The notes: generated by a model from the sequence alone, not told the origin. A DNA stretch of 64,000 bases from Solanum dulcamara (GCF_947179165.1 NC_077245.1:42897286-42961285), one strand, 5' to 3'. Counted from the first letter of the stretch, positions 11,890 through 24,411 are shown. Numbers and translations are program-made.

Positions 11890-13260
11890 AGGATAAGAAG
11901 TTGTGCCTCATTCAAGATAAGGTGACGAGAGGTGAAGCTATAGAAGTGGTGCTTGATTCAGAGGGTGTTTTGAGGATTGGTAGTCGCATTTATGTGCCCA
12001 AGTTGGGTGAGTTGGTCAGATTGATACTTGAGGAGGCCCATTGCACTGATAATATATTCATCCTGGAGCATCAAAGAGGTACCATGACTTGACCCAGCAC
12101 TATTGGTGGTGTGGTATGAAGAAGGATATCGACGAGTTTGTGTCCAAGTATTTGACATACCAGTAGGTCAAATATGAGTACTAGAGACCCAGAGGTGAGT
12201 TTCAGCGGATTCTCATTCCCACTTGGAAGTGGGAGATGATCATGATGGATTTTGTGGTAGGTTTTCCCACTATTGTGGGAGGTTTTGATTCAATTTGGAT
12301 TGTGGTCGACTGATTGACCAAATTGGCTTATTTCATTCCAATTAAGGTTAGTTTCATAGTGGATAGATTAGCCCAACTTTATATCAATCAGATTGTTAGA
12401 CTCTATAGAGTTCATGTTTCCATCATATCAGATCGAGGCTAATTATTCACATTTTACTTTTGGGAGGACGTGCAGCGTGGACTAGGAACCTGATTGGATT
12501 CAAGTACCATATTCCACCATTAGACAGACAAAAAGTCTAAGGGGATTATTCAGGTACTTGAGGATATACTACGGGCATGTGTGATAGATTTTGGTGCTAG
12601 GTGGGAACAGCACTTGCCCCTGACAGAGTTCACTTACAACAAAATTACCATTACAGCATCCAGATGTCTCCTTTTGAGGTCTTGTATGGTCGGAGATGAA
12701 GATCGCCTATCAGCTGGTTTGATTATGTGGCAGTGGATAGCCTAGACACTAATTTTCTTTGAGATGCCATAGAATGGGTTCGGCTAATTCAGGGTAGGTT
12801 GTTGACAGCTCTGAGTCGCCAAAGGAGCTATGCAGACAAGCGGATTAGACCTTTGTTGTTCATGGTTGGTGACCAGGTATGGTTGAGGGTCTCTACCTTG
12901 AGGGTGTCATGAGGTTGGGAGGAAGAGCAAGCTCAGCCTTAGGTTTATTGGCCCATTTGAGATCTTATATTGGGTAGGAGAAGTGGCCTACAGAATTTCC
13001 TTGCCACCTAGTCTGTCTGCTGTACACCCAGTATCTCATGTCTCAATGTTACGGCGCTACATTCTAGATGAGTTTTATGTGATTTCCCATGATTTTATGG
13101 AGTTGACCCCAAATTTGACATATGAAGAGGAGCCAATTGCTATTTTGGACAGGCAGGTCAGGAAGTTGAGAACTAAGGAGATATCTTCAGTGAAGGTCCA
13201 GTGGCTGCATCGGTCTGTGTGGAGGCTACTTGGGAGTTAGATTCAGACATGCGGGCCCGT
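11890..13260 (+). pseudogene. Element A integrase and pol C-terminal tail
   Basis: The HHCC zinc region starts in 11901-12092 (LILEEAHCTDN) and continues frame-shifted past 12100. The catalytic core is recognisable at 12240-12640 (FDSIWIVVD, LYINQIVRLYRV, SIISDRG). The C-terminal region is open at 12983-13240 (HPVSHVSMLRRYI, EEEPIAILDRQVRKLRTKEISSVKVQW), a tail typical of chromovirus-type gypsy pol. Several stops and frameshifts disable it. Confidence 0.85.
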
Positions 13261-13301
13261 TACCCCAATCATTTTGAGACTCTAGGTATGTCCTTTGCTT
13301 T

Positions 13302-13338
13302 ATGTTCGAGGACGAACATGGTTTTTAGTAGTGGATAA
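13302..13338 (+). other. Pre-PPT hairpin and polypurine tract of element A
   Basis: ATGTTCG (13302-13308), loop AGGA, CGAACAT (13313-13319) form a perfect 7-bp stem. A weak purine-rich stretch (AGTAGTGGATAA) then leads to the LTR at 13339. Equivalent dyads precede the 3' LTR of B1, B2, B3, C and D4. Confidence 0.6.
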
Positions 13339-13866
13339 TGTAATGACCCTGAAAGTCATTTTTGGCATTTTTGATAAAATTATCATTTTACCCCTCCTGT
13401 TAGTTTTCCCGAGTTACTTTTGTTTGAGTTTGAATGTTAACTTTTGGAAATCTAGTGAAAAGTTGTCGTTTTGTTTAAAAATGAGCTCTAAAAGCTTAAG
13501 TTGTCAAAATTTGAGTTTCGAAGTAATTCAGAGTTTCGAGTCTCGAAATTAAATTATGTTGCTATCAGCTTCGGAATGTGGAAATTGGCCTAGGAGAGTT
13601 GTCGGAATCATATTTGGAGTTAAAACGTAGATTTTAGGTCTGAAGTTGGATATTAAGTTAAAGTTTGACTCAAGTTTGACTTTGGTCAACATTTGAAGTT
13701 CGGATACTCAGATTGTATTTTTGACGGTTCGAATGGTTTTGGGAGGTGATTCTAATGCTACAAATGGCTTGTTATAATTTTTAGAGGTCTCGAGGGTTTT
13801 GGGGGTATTTCAAGTGCCGAAACTAGTTTAGTTGTGACTTATCGAATTTCGGGTCAAGAATGCGTT
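13339..13866 (+). mobile_element. Element A 3' LTR, first part
   Basis: Starts TGTAATGACCCTGAAAG and matches the 5' LTR up to about 3227. It is cut at 13866/13867 by element B1. The remainder of this LTR lies at 22061-23906. About 143 nt, corresponding to 3228-3370 of the 5' copy, are missing at the junction. Confidence 0.85.
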
Positions 13867-15842
13867 AGGATAGAAGTATTGTTACCGAAACATGGATCAA
13901 CTTAGCTACGGGGAGGAGAGTGTGGAGCGAAGTGTTGTTCCTGAAACATGGAAATTCACCAAAGTGGTAGCCTTCAATGATCAACTTAGCTACGGGGAGG
14001 AGAGTATGGAGCGACGTCGGTCCCTACGTTGTAATATCATATAGGCAAAATTATGCGTTAATACTATGAATGTACTAAGAATGTTAGTATGCTATGAAAT
14101 AAAAAACATAAGGGAGAGACATGTATAGCAATATGCCTAAGTGAATGCATGCATGAGAAATCATCATGCGAAACCTTAAAACATTCATTTTTTTTGGGAA
14201 AATGGCCATAACCGACATTTAAGACCATACTAGCTATTACATGGAATCCAACACATCCCTCTACATTGGCACGGGGAGACTACTTGCCCGGTAAAACTTT
14301 GATGAAATTTAAACATTCTTGAACTTTTGATGGGTACAAAGGCCTATCCTACAAGGGCTCCTATGGTGGCACATAGTTAATACAACATGAGACTTTACTT
14401 AAGGACCCCTTTGGTCGAGTCTTCATCTACATGGTACATTCGGTGGTAGGTAAAATCCTACGGAATAATATTTAAACATTAATATAGCATAAACATTATA
14501 TAACTTTATCATTAAAACATCAATCAGTGGAATAGCTCATTAAAACATTTCATTTGATTCAATACGAGAATTGCCATTTCACATTGAAACCTTACTGTGG
14601 CTAAGAATCCCTTTCATCAATTGATCGATTCATAAGGACTCCCTTTCATATGCATTTACTTCATAACATTTATTAGAGTCAAACTTTATTTCAACTTTAC
14701 TTTATCATAAGAAAATAAGTGGGCTCATTTCAATCAATCTTCAAATCATTTGATAAAAGATAGCATGCATGAGAGTGAGAGAATGCATAATTTAAAACAT
14801 CTTAAAACAATCCACTAATTCATCATTAAAGTTACCTTTATTCCTTCATATAAGGACCTTTATTAACATCATACCTTCGTGAAATCAAGAGTCAATATAC
14901 ATCAATATATGTAAAGAATCTTCAAATATATCATAGTCTATGCATTTAGAGTCATCATGTAAAATGCCATAAGATTTCATCATTTAAAATTGAAATGCTA
15001 GTTTGAGAAAAACATTTGGGTTCCATGGGTAGAAGGACCCATGGATGAAAACCCATACTCCTTGAGGGAAACAAAAATCCCTAAGAATACTTGAGGAATA
15101 AAGGAGACTTGAATGCCTTGAATTTGGAAACCCTAACTTTGTCTTGAAGTTCTTGGTAGAGTTTGACAGAAGGGGAGTTTAGTATATTGAGTCTAAGTGT
15201 ATTGAATGAGGCCTTGGAAGGGTTTAGGGACTTTAGATAGAGGGATTCAGCCTCCAAAATGACATCATTTTGAATTAAAATGGTGGAAAAGACTAGAATG
15301 CCCCTTTAAAAATCTGGCCGAAAGAGACTTCACGGGGATCCTTCACGATTTGTGGTAGGGTCCTGTGATAAAGGACTTAGAGAAATTCGGAAAGAGGACT
15401 TACAGGTTAGTCTCTGAAGTGTCTTCACGGACACCTTGACGGTCTGGGAAATGCATCATGGCCCGTGGAGTGTGGTTGTGGTACGGGCCTGCAGAAGTGG
15501 CCACCACAGACCACACCACGTTTTGTGAAAATCTCCACAGCCGGTGGTGGTCGTCCGTGGACCCTGCCTTAGGAAAATTCTTGAGGGTCTTAGATATGGC
15601 TCACCACGGGGGGTTTCATGGCCCATGTTGCTTACCATAGTTTGTGGTGCTCTATCATAGTTCATACCCTACAGTCTGAGTCTATAAATCTCCACCACGA
15701 TGGCTCGCCACATCCTGTGGTCCTTACTACGGTCCGTGACGACTTCTTTGGTCGGCTTTAGGTGCTAGTTTCTGCAACTTCTCTAAATATTCATCCTTGA
15801 TTCCTTGGTTTAGGACCTTTCACATTTCCAAGGTCTTAAACA
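13867..15842 (-). mobile_element. Element B1 3' LTR, trimmed at its outer end
   Basis: Read on the minus strand it starts at 15842 (TGTTTAAGACC) next to a polypurine tract. It matches the 5' LTR at 19791-22060 but stops at the position equivalent to about 20105, so roughly 310 nt at the outer end are lost. It contains the CCGTG/CACGG palindrome zone at 15310-15740 and two copies of a block ending TAGCTACGGGGAGGAGAGT at about 13900-14010. Confidence 0.85.
15310..15740. repeat. CACGG/CCGTG palindrome array in the B1 3' LTR
   Basis: Many inverted pairs built on CACGG and CCGTG, such as ATGGCCCGTGG, CCACCACGG and ACGGTCCGTG, within about 430 nt. The same array is in the other LTR at 21530-21985 (for example CCATGGTCCGTG and CATGGCCCGTGGTGG). 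Confidence 0.7.
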
Positions 15843-15874
15843 TCTCCCCCTTGGAAACATTCTTCCTCGAATAA
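15843..15874 (-). other. B1 polypurine tract and pre-PPT dyad
   Basis: On the minus strand, ATTCG-AGGA-AGAAT (15872-15859; four pairs plus one G/A mismatch) is followed by the purine run AAGGGGGAGA and the LTR start at 15842. Confidence 0.7.
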
Positions 15875-16079
15875 GAACCATTGACATAAAAGAAGACATG
15901 GCACGAGGACTAGCAACCCAACATACATAGACATTCACAATGCATCAAACATGAAACCTTTAATCTTTTGCATAAAACATAACTTTAAAATTCAACTTCA
16001 TTAATGTGCATACATATGAAGACTTGGAAAACTGAAATATTAGAGTGTTAAATACTTGAGCATGGAGGACTTATTACCT

Positions 16080-17520
16080 TAGGATTGAGTTGAATGAAAA
16101 AGATGAGGGTAACGTTTCATCATGTCTGCTTCCGCTTCTCATGTGGCACCTACTTGTTGATTCATCCAAAGGAATTTAACGGATGCAACTTCTATGTTCC
16201 TCAATCTCTTCACTTACCGGTCCAATATCTCAACTGGTAACTCTTCATAGGTCAAGTTCTCCTAAACATTTACTATCTCTAAAGGCACAATGGAGTTAGG
16301 ATCTCCTACATATTTCCTCAACATTGACACATTAAACACCAAACGGATCATGGTCATTTCTGAAGGTAATTCCAATTCATAGGCAACCTTGCCCACCCTC
16401 TTTAAGATTCTATAAGGCCCTACGTACCTAGGGCTCAATTTTCCTTTCTTACCAAACTGAACCACATCATTCATGGGTGAAACCTTCAAATATACACAAT
16501 CATCTACATTAAACTCAAGATCCCTTCTTCTAATGTCGGAATATGACTTTTGACGACTTTGAGTTGTCTTCAATCTTTCTCTAATGATATTCACCTTCTC
16601 TAAAGCATCAAGTACCAAATCGAGACCTAACAATGTCATCTCACCCACTTTGAACCAACCAACCGAGAATCTACATAGTCTCATATACAAAGCCTCAAAC
16701 GGTGCCATCTCAATACATTAGTGGTACTATTATAAAAGGGAAACTCTAGGGTTTGAATTTTCCCTTTGAACGATAGGTAATCATCCCAAATCCCTTTGAA
16801 CTCCAGCACATATGCCCTTAACATATCTTCTAGGGTTTGAATTTTCTTTTTATCTTGCCCATCGGTTTGAGGATGGAATGCAGTGCTTAACTTTATTTTT
16901 TAGTACCGAAGCCCTTTTGAAATGATCTCCAAAAGTGAGAAGTGAATTGAGTACCACTATCCAAAATTATTGACAACGGCACACCATGCAACCTCACCAA
17001 CTCCTGAATATATAACTTTGCATAATCTTCAGCCCTATAGGAAGTTTGAATTGGTAGAAAGTGAGCCGACTTAGTCATTCTATCAACAATCACCCAAATA
17101 GAATCATGTATCTTTCGAGTGTGAGGCAAACCCACTTAAAAATCTATATTCACATATTCTCACTTCCAAGTAGGGATTTCAATATCCTATGCTAGGCCAC
17201 CCGCCTTTGATGTTCGGCCTTCACTTATTGGCAATTCGGATATTCGGACACAAACCTTGCTATGTCCTTCTTCATGCCACCCCACCAATATAACTCCTGT
17301 AAGTCTTGGTACATTTTTTTCGAACCAGGATGAATGGAGTATGAAGAATTATGAGCCTCCATCAAGATCAGACTTCTTAGGCCATCCACATCTAGAACAC
17401 ATAACCGACCCTGGTAATCTTGTGAAAAGACCTCTACCTTGTTTTGCTTCACCAGCTTCTTTAACTCGACAAGTGTCGGGTCAAGGTCTCATTTCGACTT
17501 AATATCTACCATCAAGGAGG
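16080..17520 (-). pseudogene. Element B1 integrase and pol tail
   Basis: In minus-strand order: HHCC zinc region in 17452-17225 (HNSSYSIHPGSKKMY, YWWGGMKKDIARF, CQ); catalytic core in 17135-16893 (HDSIWVIVDRMTKSAHF, LYIQELVRLHGVPLSII, where DSG replaces the usual DRG); then, after a damaged stretch at 16892-16709, an open 148-codon C-terminal region at 16708-16262 (MAPFEALY, KSYSDIRRRDLEF, GKLSPRYVGPYRI, FNVSMLRKYVGDPNSI). A decayed tail reaches about 16090. In the intact family this enzyme inserts the cDNA into the chromosome. Frameshifts and stops break this copy. Confidence 0.88.
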
Positions 17521-18360
17521 ATTCAGACCCACTTTGAACAACCATACCACCATCAGGGGTACCACACAACTTCCCCCCTAACCTAGCCAACCGGTGAACA
17601 ACTTTCACCAACTCCCTCTTTACTTTATCAACATGGGCCACGCTCTCCCACAGACACTCTACTAAGTGCATCGACAACCACATTGGTTTTATCCGGATGA
17701 TAATGCATACTCATGTTAAAGAAAATTTTGCCTTATATTGAGGTTCTTTTGGGTGAACACATATTGAAGATATTTATGATCGGTATACACATCTACATGT
17801 ACCCTATAGAGGTAGTGCCGTCAAATTTTAAAAGGAAAAACAACAGCTGCCAACTCAAGATCATGGGTTGGGTAGTTACGCTCATGTACTTTCAATTGCC
17901 TAGAAGTATAGGCTATGACCTTACCATTTTGCATCAAGACACAACCCAAACCAATCTTCAAAGTATCATAATAAACCACAAACCCTTCTAATCCTTCTGG
18001 TAGAGTCAAAATAGAAGTGTACGTAAGTTGATCTTTCAATGTTTGGAAATTCCTTTCACACTCATCCGCCCATATGAATTTTGCCTTCTTTTTAGTCAAT
18101 TTTGTCATAGGAGATGAGATGGAAGAGAAACCTTCAACAAAGCTTCTATAGTAACCATCTAGACCCAAAAAACTCCTAATGTCTAAAGCAGATAATGGTC
18201 TAGGCCAATTCTTGGCCGCCTCTATTTTCTTAGGATCTACCTTGATCCCTTTGCCAGACACTATGTGACCAAGAAGGGTCACCTCCTTCAACCAAAACTC
18301 ACACTTGCTAAATTTTGCAAACAATTTCCTATCTCTCAATGTTTAGAGAACAAGCCTCAA
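17521..18360 (-). pseudogene. Element B1 RNase H and RT connection
   Basis: An open piece of 172 codons (18339-17821) begins [13 protein letters not shown] and contains [56 protein letters not shown] (first RNase H Asp), [20 protein letters not shown] and LELAAVVF. Beyond it the reading frame is broken, and the segment to 17521 holds the remainder of RNase H and the spacer to integrase. Confidence 0.88.
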
Positions 18361-18850
18361 ATATCCTTAAGTTCTTCCTCACTGCAAGAGTGGATCAAAA
18401 AAACATCATCACTGAATATCACAATAAAAGTTTCAACGTAGGGTTTGAACACCCTATTTATTAGGTCCATACACACCGTCGGTGCATTTGTCAACCCAAA
18501 ACTCATCACCATAAACTCAAAGTGACCATACCTTATCTAAAATGCCATCTTAGGAATGTCACACTCCCTCACCCTTATTTGATGATAACCATACCAAAGA
18601 TCGATCTTGGAGAAGTGACTCACCCCTTGTAGTTGATCAAACAAGTCATCTATCCTAGGAGGTGGATACTTGTTCTTAATAGTCACCTTATTCAATTGGC
18701 GGTAGTCTATGCACATTCGAAGTGACCCCTCCTTCTTCCTTTTAAATAATACGGGAGCACCCCATGGTGAAATACTAGGCCTTATATACCAAAATCAACA
18801 TCTCTTTTGGGAGGGACACCGAGAAGGTTATCATGAAAGACATCGGGAAA
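18361..18850 (-). pseudogene. Element B1 reverse transcriptase, internally deleted
   Basis: The minus-strand translation shows the RT entry ([23 protein letters not shown] near 18850-18790), then a jump into [50 protein letters not shown] and IVIFSDDVF near 18400. The paired Asp residues survive. The fingers segment between DFGI and the GAP motif is missing, and several stops and frameshifts are present. Confidence 0.82.
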
Positions 18851-19500
18851 TTCATTGACTATGGGAACCCTCCACCATCCACTCTAGCCTTTTTGAACCC
18901 TCTAGACCTCTCCCTCAACTTCTCTTCTTCGATTTGTTCAGCATAAGTCATTAATCGGAAGATGTCCATATCCTTGACCAACATGGCTATTTTGCACTCC
19001 TTGGACACCAAACTCCAGATGCCAAAAATAAAATTACTCATTCTTGCCCGAAGGTCGGAGACCATAAAGGGAGCATACTTGGACAATTTTGTGAATTTTA
19101 GGGCATACTCCCTCACACCCATACTCCCTTGACGGAGGTTGATATCTTGTATTTTTGCTTCCCTAAGCTCTAATGGGAAGAAGCGGTCTAGGAAGGCACT
19201 TTTGAACTCTTCCCATCCTATTGGCCCCTTTATTCATTCCTCTTAAAAACCCATTGATCATACGACACTCGATCTATGCCTTTTAGTTGGTAGGCCACTA
19301 GATCGTCCTTTGCATTCGGTAGTCACCCATGATAGCCCCTATCCGATACACCTCATCGATGAATTCCATAGGGTCCTTATCTAGCTTAGAACCATCAAAC
19401 TTGGGTGGATTCATCCTTTGATTACCTTGGTTAGCCATGTCTTGCGCCAACAATGTGACGATGTTGTGGAACTCAGCATGAGTTACCCCTTCCTCATGGT
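18851..19500 (-). pseudogene. Element B1 gag fragment fused to RT by deletion
   Basis: Minus-strand reading from about 19435 gives MANQGNQRMNPPKFDGSK and DPMEFIDEVYRIGAIMGDY, then the open piece 19122-18859 (VREYALKFTKLSKYAPF, AMLVKDMDIFRLMTYAEQIEEEKLRERSR). Instead of the expected CCHC knuckle and protease, the sequence runs straight into the RT entry. Some 1 kb of gag end and protease has therefore been removed. Confidence 0.8.
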
Positions 19501-19775
19501 GTGGGATATCTGGAACCGAAGAAGCTTTGTCCTCATTGTCAACCCTTTATCTTGGAGGTGCTCTTCTACAAGGTATTATTTAGAGAGCATAAAATCAGTG
19601 GTTATATAGAGGAAAACTTGGGAAACGCTATGACATGACTTGAATTGAAAGAAGTGAAGACTTTCCTAAACGTCCCATAGTATTTTATTCATAGTTGTGA
19701 TGCGCTTCACAACCATGAACATGACCCTATTTGATGCGGTATATTTGTCTCTGAGGACCATTTCAAAACCTTATT

Positions 19776-19786
19776 CTCTGATGCCA
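19776..19786 (-). other. Primer binding site of B1
   Basis: Minus strand TGGCATCAGAG, 4 nt inside the 5' LTR. The tRNA-iMet type site has one change (TGGTATCAGAG expected). Confidence 0.8.
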
Positions 19787-19790
19787 AGTT

Positions 19791-22060
19791 TGTCATGACC
19801 CAAGCCTAGGTCCTAGACATGACACGGCTAATGAAGTACCCGAAGGTACCTCATCTAAACCTCTTAGCATTCACTGAGCATATCATCGGTAATGATTAAA
19901 AATTCAAGCAAAAACATAAGGGATATAGGGACTAAGGGGCTTAGCATTCAATACAATTCAAAGACAACATAACATCCTTTACTATGTCCAATAATACCTT
20001 TTACATCAATACTTGGCGAGGGCTAAGAAATATCCCTAACTCACCCTAAAGATTAGGTCAAAATACCAAAGCATAACTTAAGTGCCTAAATATAACATAA
20101 GCTATATAGGATAGAAGTATTGTTCTAGGAACATGGGAACTCACTAAAGTGGTAGCCTTCAACGATCAACTTATCCACGGGGAGAAGAGTATGGAGGCGA
20201 CACTAGTCCCTACGTGGTGATATCATGTAGGTAAAAGTATGCATTAGTTCTTTGAATGTACTATGTATGTGAGTATGATATGAAATAAAGAATATAAGGG
20301 AGAGACATGTATAAGTAATATGCCTAACTGAATGCATGCATGAGACATCATCATGTGAAACCTTAAAACATTTATTTTGCGGGAAAGTGACCATAACCGA
20401 TATTTAAGACCATGCGAGCTATTACATAAAATCCATCATATACCCCTTATGTTGGCATGGAGAGACTACTTTACAGGTAGACCTTTGATCAACTTTAAAC
20501 ATTCTTTAACGTTTCATGGCTACAAAAGCCTAGCCTATAAGGGCTCCTATGCTGTCACATAGTTAATGCAATATGAGACTTTACTTAAGGACCCCTTTGG
20601 TCGAGTCTTTATGTACATGCTATATTCTGTACTTTTTGAAATCCCACGGAATAACATTTAAACATCAATATAGCATAAGTATTATATAACTTTAGCATTA
20701 AAACATCAATCAATGGAATAGCTCATTAAAATATTTCATTTGATTTAAAGCGAGAATTGTCCTTTCACAGTGAAACCTTACTTTGGCTAAGAAGCCCTTT
20801 CATCAATCGGTCATTTCATAAGGACTCATTTTCATATGCATTTGCTTCATAAAATTTATTGGAGTCAAACTTCATTTCAACTTTACTTAATCATAAGAAA
20901 CTAGGTGGGTTCATTATAATCAACCTTCAAATCATTTGATAAAAGATAGAATTCATGAGAGTGAGAAAATACATCATTTAAAATATCTTAAAATAACCCA
21001 CCAATTCATCTTTAAAGTTACCTTTATGCCTTCATATAAGAACCTTTAACAATATGATAACTTCAAGAAATCAAAAGTCAATATATATCAATATATGTAA
21101 AGAAACTTCAAATATATCATAGTCTATGCATTTAGAGTCATATGTAAAAGCCCATAAGATTTTATCACTTAAAATTGAAATATTTGGGCTAGAGTCATAA
21201 TGCTAGTTTGAAAAAAATATTTGGGCTCGATAGGTGAAAGGAACCATGGATGAAAACCCACATACCTTGAGGGAAACAAAAATCCCTAAGAATACTTGAG
21301 GAAGAAAGGATACTTCTATGCCTTGAATTTGGAAACCCTAACTTTGTATTGAATCTCTTGGGAGAGTTTGAGAAAAGGGGAATTTAGTATATTGAGTCTA
21401 AAGTATTGAATGAGTACTTGGAAGGGTTTAGGGACTTTAGATAGAGGGATTCAGCCTCCAAAATGACATCATTTTGAATAAAATGTTGGAAAAGACTAGA
21501 ATGCCCTTTTAAAAATCTAACAGGAAGAGACTTTATGGGGATCCTTCATGGTCTGTGGTGCTCACCATGGTCTGTGGTGGTTTCCCGTGATAAGGGACTT
21601 ATAGAAATTTGGAAAGATGACTTGCAGGGTAGTCTCTGAAGTTTCTTCACGGACACCTTGATGGTCTATGAAATGCATCACAACCCGTGAAGTGTGGCCG
21701 TGGTATGGGTCCTGCAAGAGGCTTTTAGAAGTGTCCACCACGGACCACACCATGGTCCGTGAAAATCTCCATGGCCCGTGGTGGTCATACATGGACCTTG
21801 GCTTGAGAAAATTCTTGAGGGTCTTGGGGAGGGCTTACCACGGAGGGCTTCATGGCCTGTGGTTCTCAGCACATTCCGTGGTCCTTCATCATGGTTTGTC
21901 CCCTATAGTTTGAGTCTCTAAATCTCCGCTACAGTGGCTCACCACGGCCCGTGGTCCTTACCACGATCCGTGAATACTTCCGTGGTCATCTTCAAGTGTC
22001 AGTTTCTGCAACTTTTTTGAAAATTCATCCTTGTTCCTTGGTTTAGTACCTTTAAGATTT
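19791..22060 (-). mobile_element. Element B1 5' LTR
   Basis: Outer plus-strand edge TGTCATGACCC at 19791 is the LTR end (GGGTCATGACA on minus). It matches the 3' LTR at 13867-15842. The LTR start is trimmed by roughly 25 nt at 22060, where the A LTR resumes. Palindrome array at 21530-21985. Confidence 0.85.
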
Positions 22061-23906
22061 GCCTCCACTGTGCTTCATATTTGCGGAGGATCCCTATTGC
22101 GATCGCGATGCACCATTATTTTGGCCTCCGCAATCGCAAGGTCCTTGCCACGTTCACAATGAAGCGAAACTATGACCTATGCATTCGCGATGTAAGTGGG
22201 TTGCGATCGTAAAGGGTCATGGGACCTAAATCGTGTCTTTTCCAAAAGACGAGATTAGGACCAATTTTCTTCATTTTTGACATTCTAAGCTCGGTGGAGG
22301 CGAATTTTAAGGGGATGTTTCATGGGAAACTATTGGGTAATGTATTTCTATAAGTTTTCCTTAATTTTCATTGAATAATTTTATATTTTAACTTTAAATT
22401 GTGGATTTTAAATTGAACATTTTGGGGTTTTCTTGAACAAGAACTTTTGAAGGAGAAATGGGGATTTTGAACTCATTTTAACTCCATTTTTGAAATGGAT
22501 TTCACCATTAGATTCTTTATTACTTGAGAAATATTTCTATCATAAAATAATCAAATTTTGAGTTCAATTTACAATATGAGATTTTTGACCATTTTATCCT
22601 TTCCACCTGAATTTTTTGATTTTAGTGTCAATAGATTCGAACATTGTGAGTCTATATTTGATTAGATTGTTGCGGTTTGGAGTATTGTCGGTAGAGAAAA
22701 GGCGGTGATTTCAGATTATTCGTGACCTTTTGGCTAAGGCAAGTGGAATTCTAACCTTTGTTAAGTATGCTGAACCTTATATTTTCTATGTGAGGGGATT
22801 AGGGTGTGTTGGTCATTAGATTGAATTGAATTATATGAGTAGAAGGGTGATAATGGATTTGAATAGAGATTAATCATCTACGTGTTGTGAATTTTGGGAC
22901 AGTGATCTATTATGTGATTGTGGTTTATATGACATCATTATGAATATTTATCTTGCTTCACTCTATAATTGTGCATATATTGTATATGTGATGGCTAAAA
23001 AATGATATAAGTAAGGTATTGGACATTGGGATCGAGGTTTCTACTGGTCGAGGTTTGCTAAGGTTTTTCTCGAAGGTCGAGGTCTCTTTCGGTGGATATT
23101 ATGGTCAAGGCTCTTCCGGCAGATATTGGTCAAGGTCATTTCTGGCGGATACATGGTCCATGTGAGGCCTCTATAGGTTCCGGTCTGAGGTGATCAACGA
23201 ATTTGTATCGTAGGATAGACATGTATCATGATATTTGACATTGAATTTGCATTCATTTATTTCTATGATTGATTATGATCTGAGACTATGTGTGGTTGCC
23301 TGAGTATAGTGGTGAGAATGTATTTGTGCCTTCTAGTTTAGACTGTCTAGTATTCTAGTACAATTGTGATATAAAGTGTATAGATTGAGCTGTCTGAGTG
23401 ATGGTGTATAGTTATGGAGGATTGTGGTTGGGATGTAGGAGTACCCGTGTTCCACAATGCTTTACTTAGGGTTTAGTTTTTATTTTGCTGAGTACCGTGT
23501 TATTGATGTTCATTCCTTGCTTCTACAGTTATGTAGGATCTAAGCCTGACACCTCCTACTCATAGTATTCTTTGATCGGTCCGAGCTTCTGGACGTTTGA
23601 GAGGTAGCCACTTGTCCTCTTTGGCAGACTCTCGTCATCCATTATAGTTTTGTTCTACTTTGGAACTGAGACATATATATACTTGTATCTCTTTCATTTC
23701 AACATTTCTATTGAAATAGTGTCTTATATATGTGGCACCAAGTCTTGAGTAATTTAGAATCTACTTTCCTCTTATCTTTATTTATATCATGTTAGACTTT
23801 ACATTTTCGCTTTTATTTTTAATTTTTTTGAGTTGTTTAGATTCTTAGGCTGACTCGTCTTTGTGGGTTAGGTGAGTGCCATCACACTCAATTTTAGGTC
23901 ATGACA
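22061..23906 (+). mobile_element. Element A 3' LTR, second part
   Basis: Resumes at GCCTCCACTG (equivalent to 3371 in the 5' LTR) and runs to TTTTAGGTCATGACA. It includes the GATCGCGATG palindromes (22095-22215) and the GACCGAGGTC words (23030-23170). Confidence 0.88.
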
Positions 23907-24411
23907 ATTTTAATGCGGAAAAATTTTGAGGAAAATATTAAGATTTAAGAACATAAAAGTGTGACTATAGTAGTAGGACTTAGTCGTAGTGGGAGAATCG
24001 TAATGAAAATTGATTTATTTTGTATTCTTGAAAAAACTTTCATGATAGAACTCCTGAAAAGAAGTACACTCTTACAAGGTTTCATGATAGAGTCTCCGAA
24101 AATCTAGTTCAAAATCGATTAGTTACGAATAAGAACTACTAGACTGAGTTGCATAAGAAAATAAATTAGTAAGATCCTGTTGATAAGTCACATAAAAGGA
24201 ATGCCTATGAAAGTTGTAAATGCATAGTTAAATGTCTAAGTGGGGGAATTGATAGGGTATAGACTATTAATCATGGATTTTGACATAGTATTCTAACAAT
24301 TTTCAAGATTAAACATCTAAGTGGGAGATTGTTAGGTTATATACTATTAACCATGCATTTAGATATAGTATATTATAACAATCGTGATGGTAAAAAGTTT
24401 AAGTTGGAGAT
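23907..24411 (+). other. 3' internal end of element E with repeated PPT/LTR-start units
   Basis: Begins with ATTTT, a probable target duplication of A. From about 24219 there are three tandem units, each with a purine tract (AAGTGGGGGA, AAGTGGGAGAT, AAGTTGGAGAT), then a TTGTTRGG-like LTR start and the block TATACTATTAACCATG...TTAGATATAGTAT. The third unit continues into the LTR at 24412. No ORF of note. The call as Ty1/copia rests on the AAGTGGGAGATTGTTGG junction form. Confidence 0.5.
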
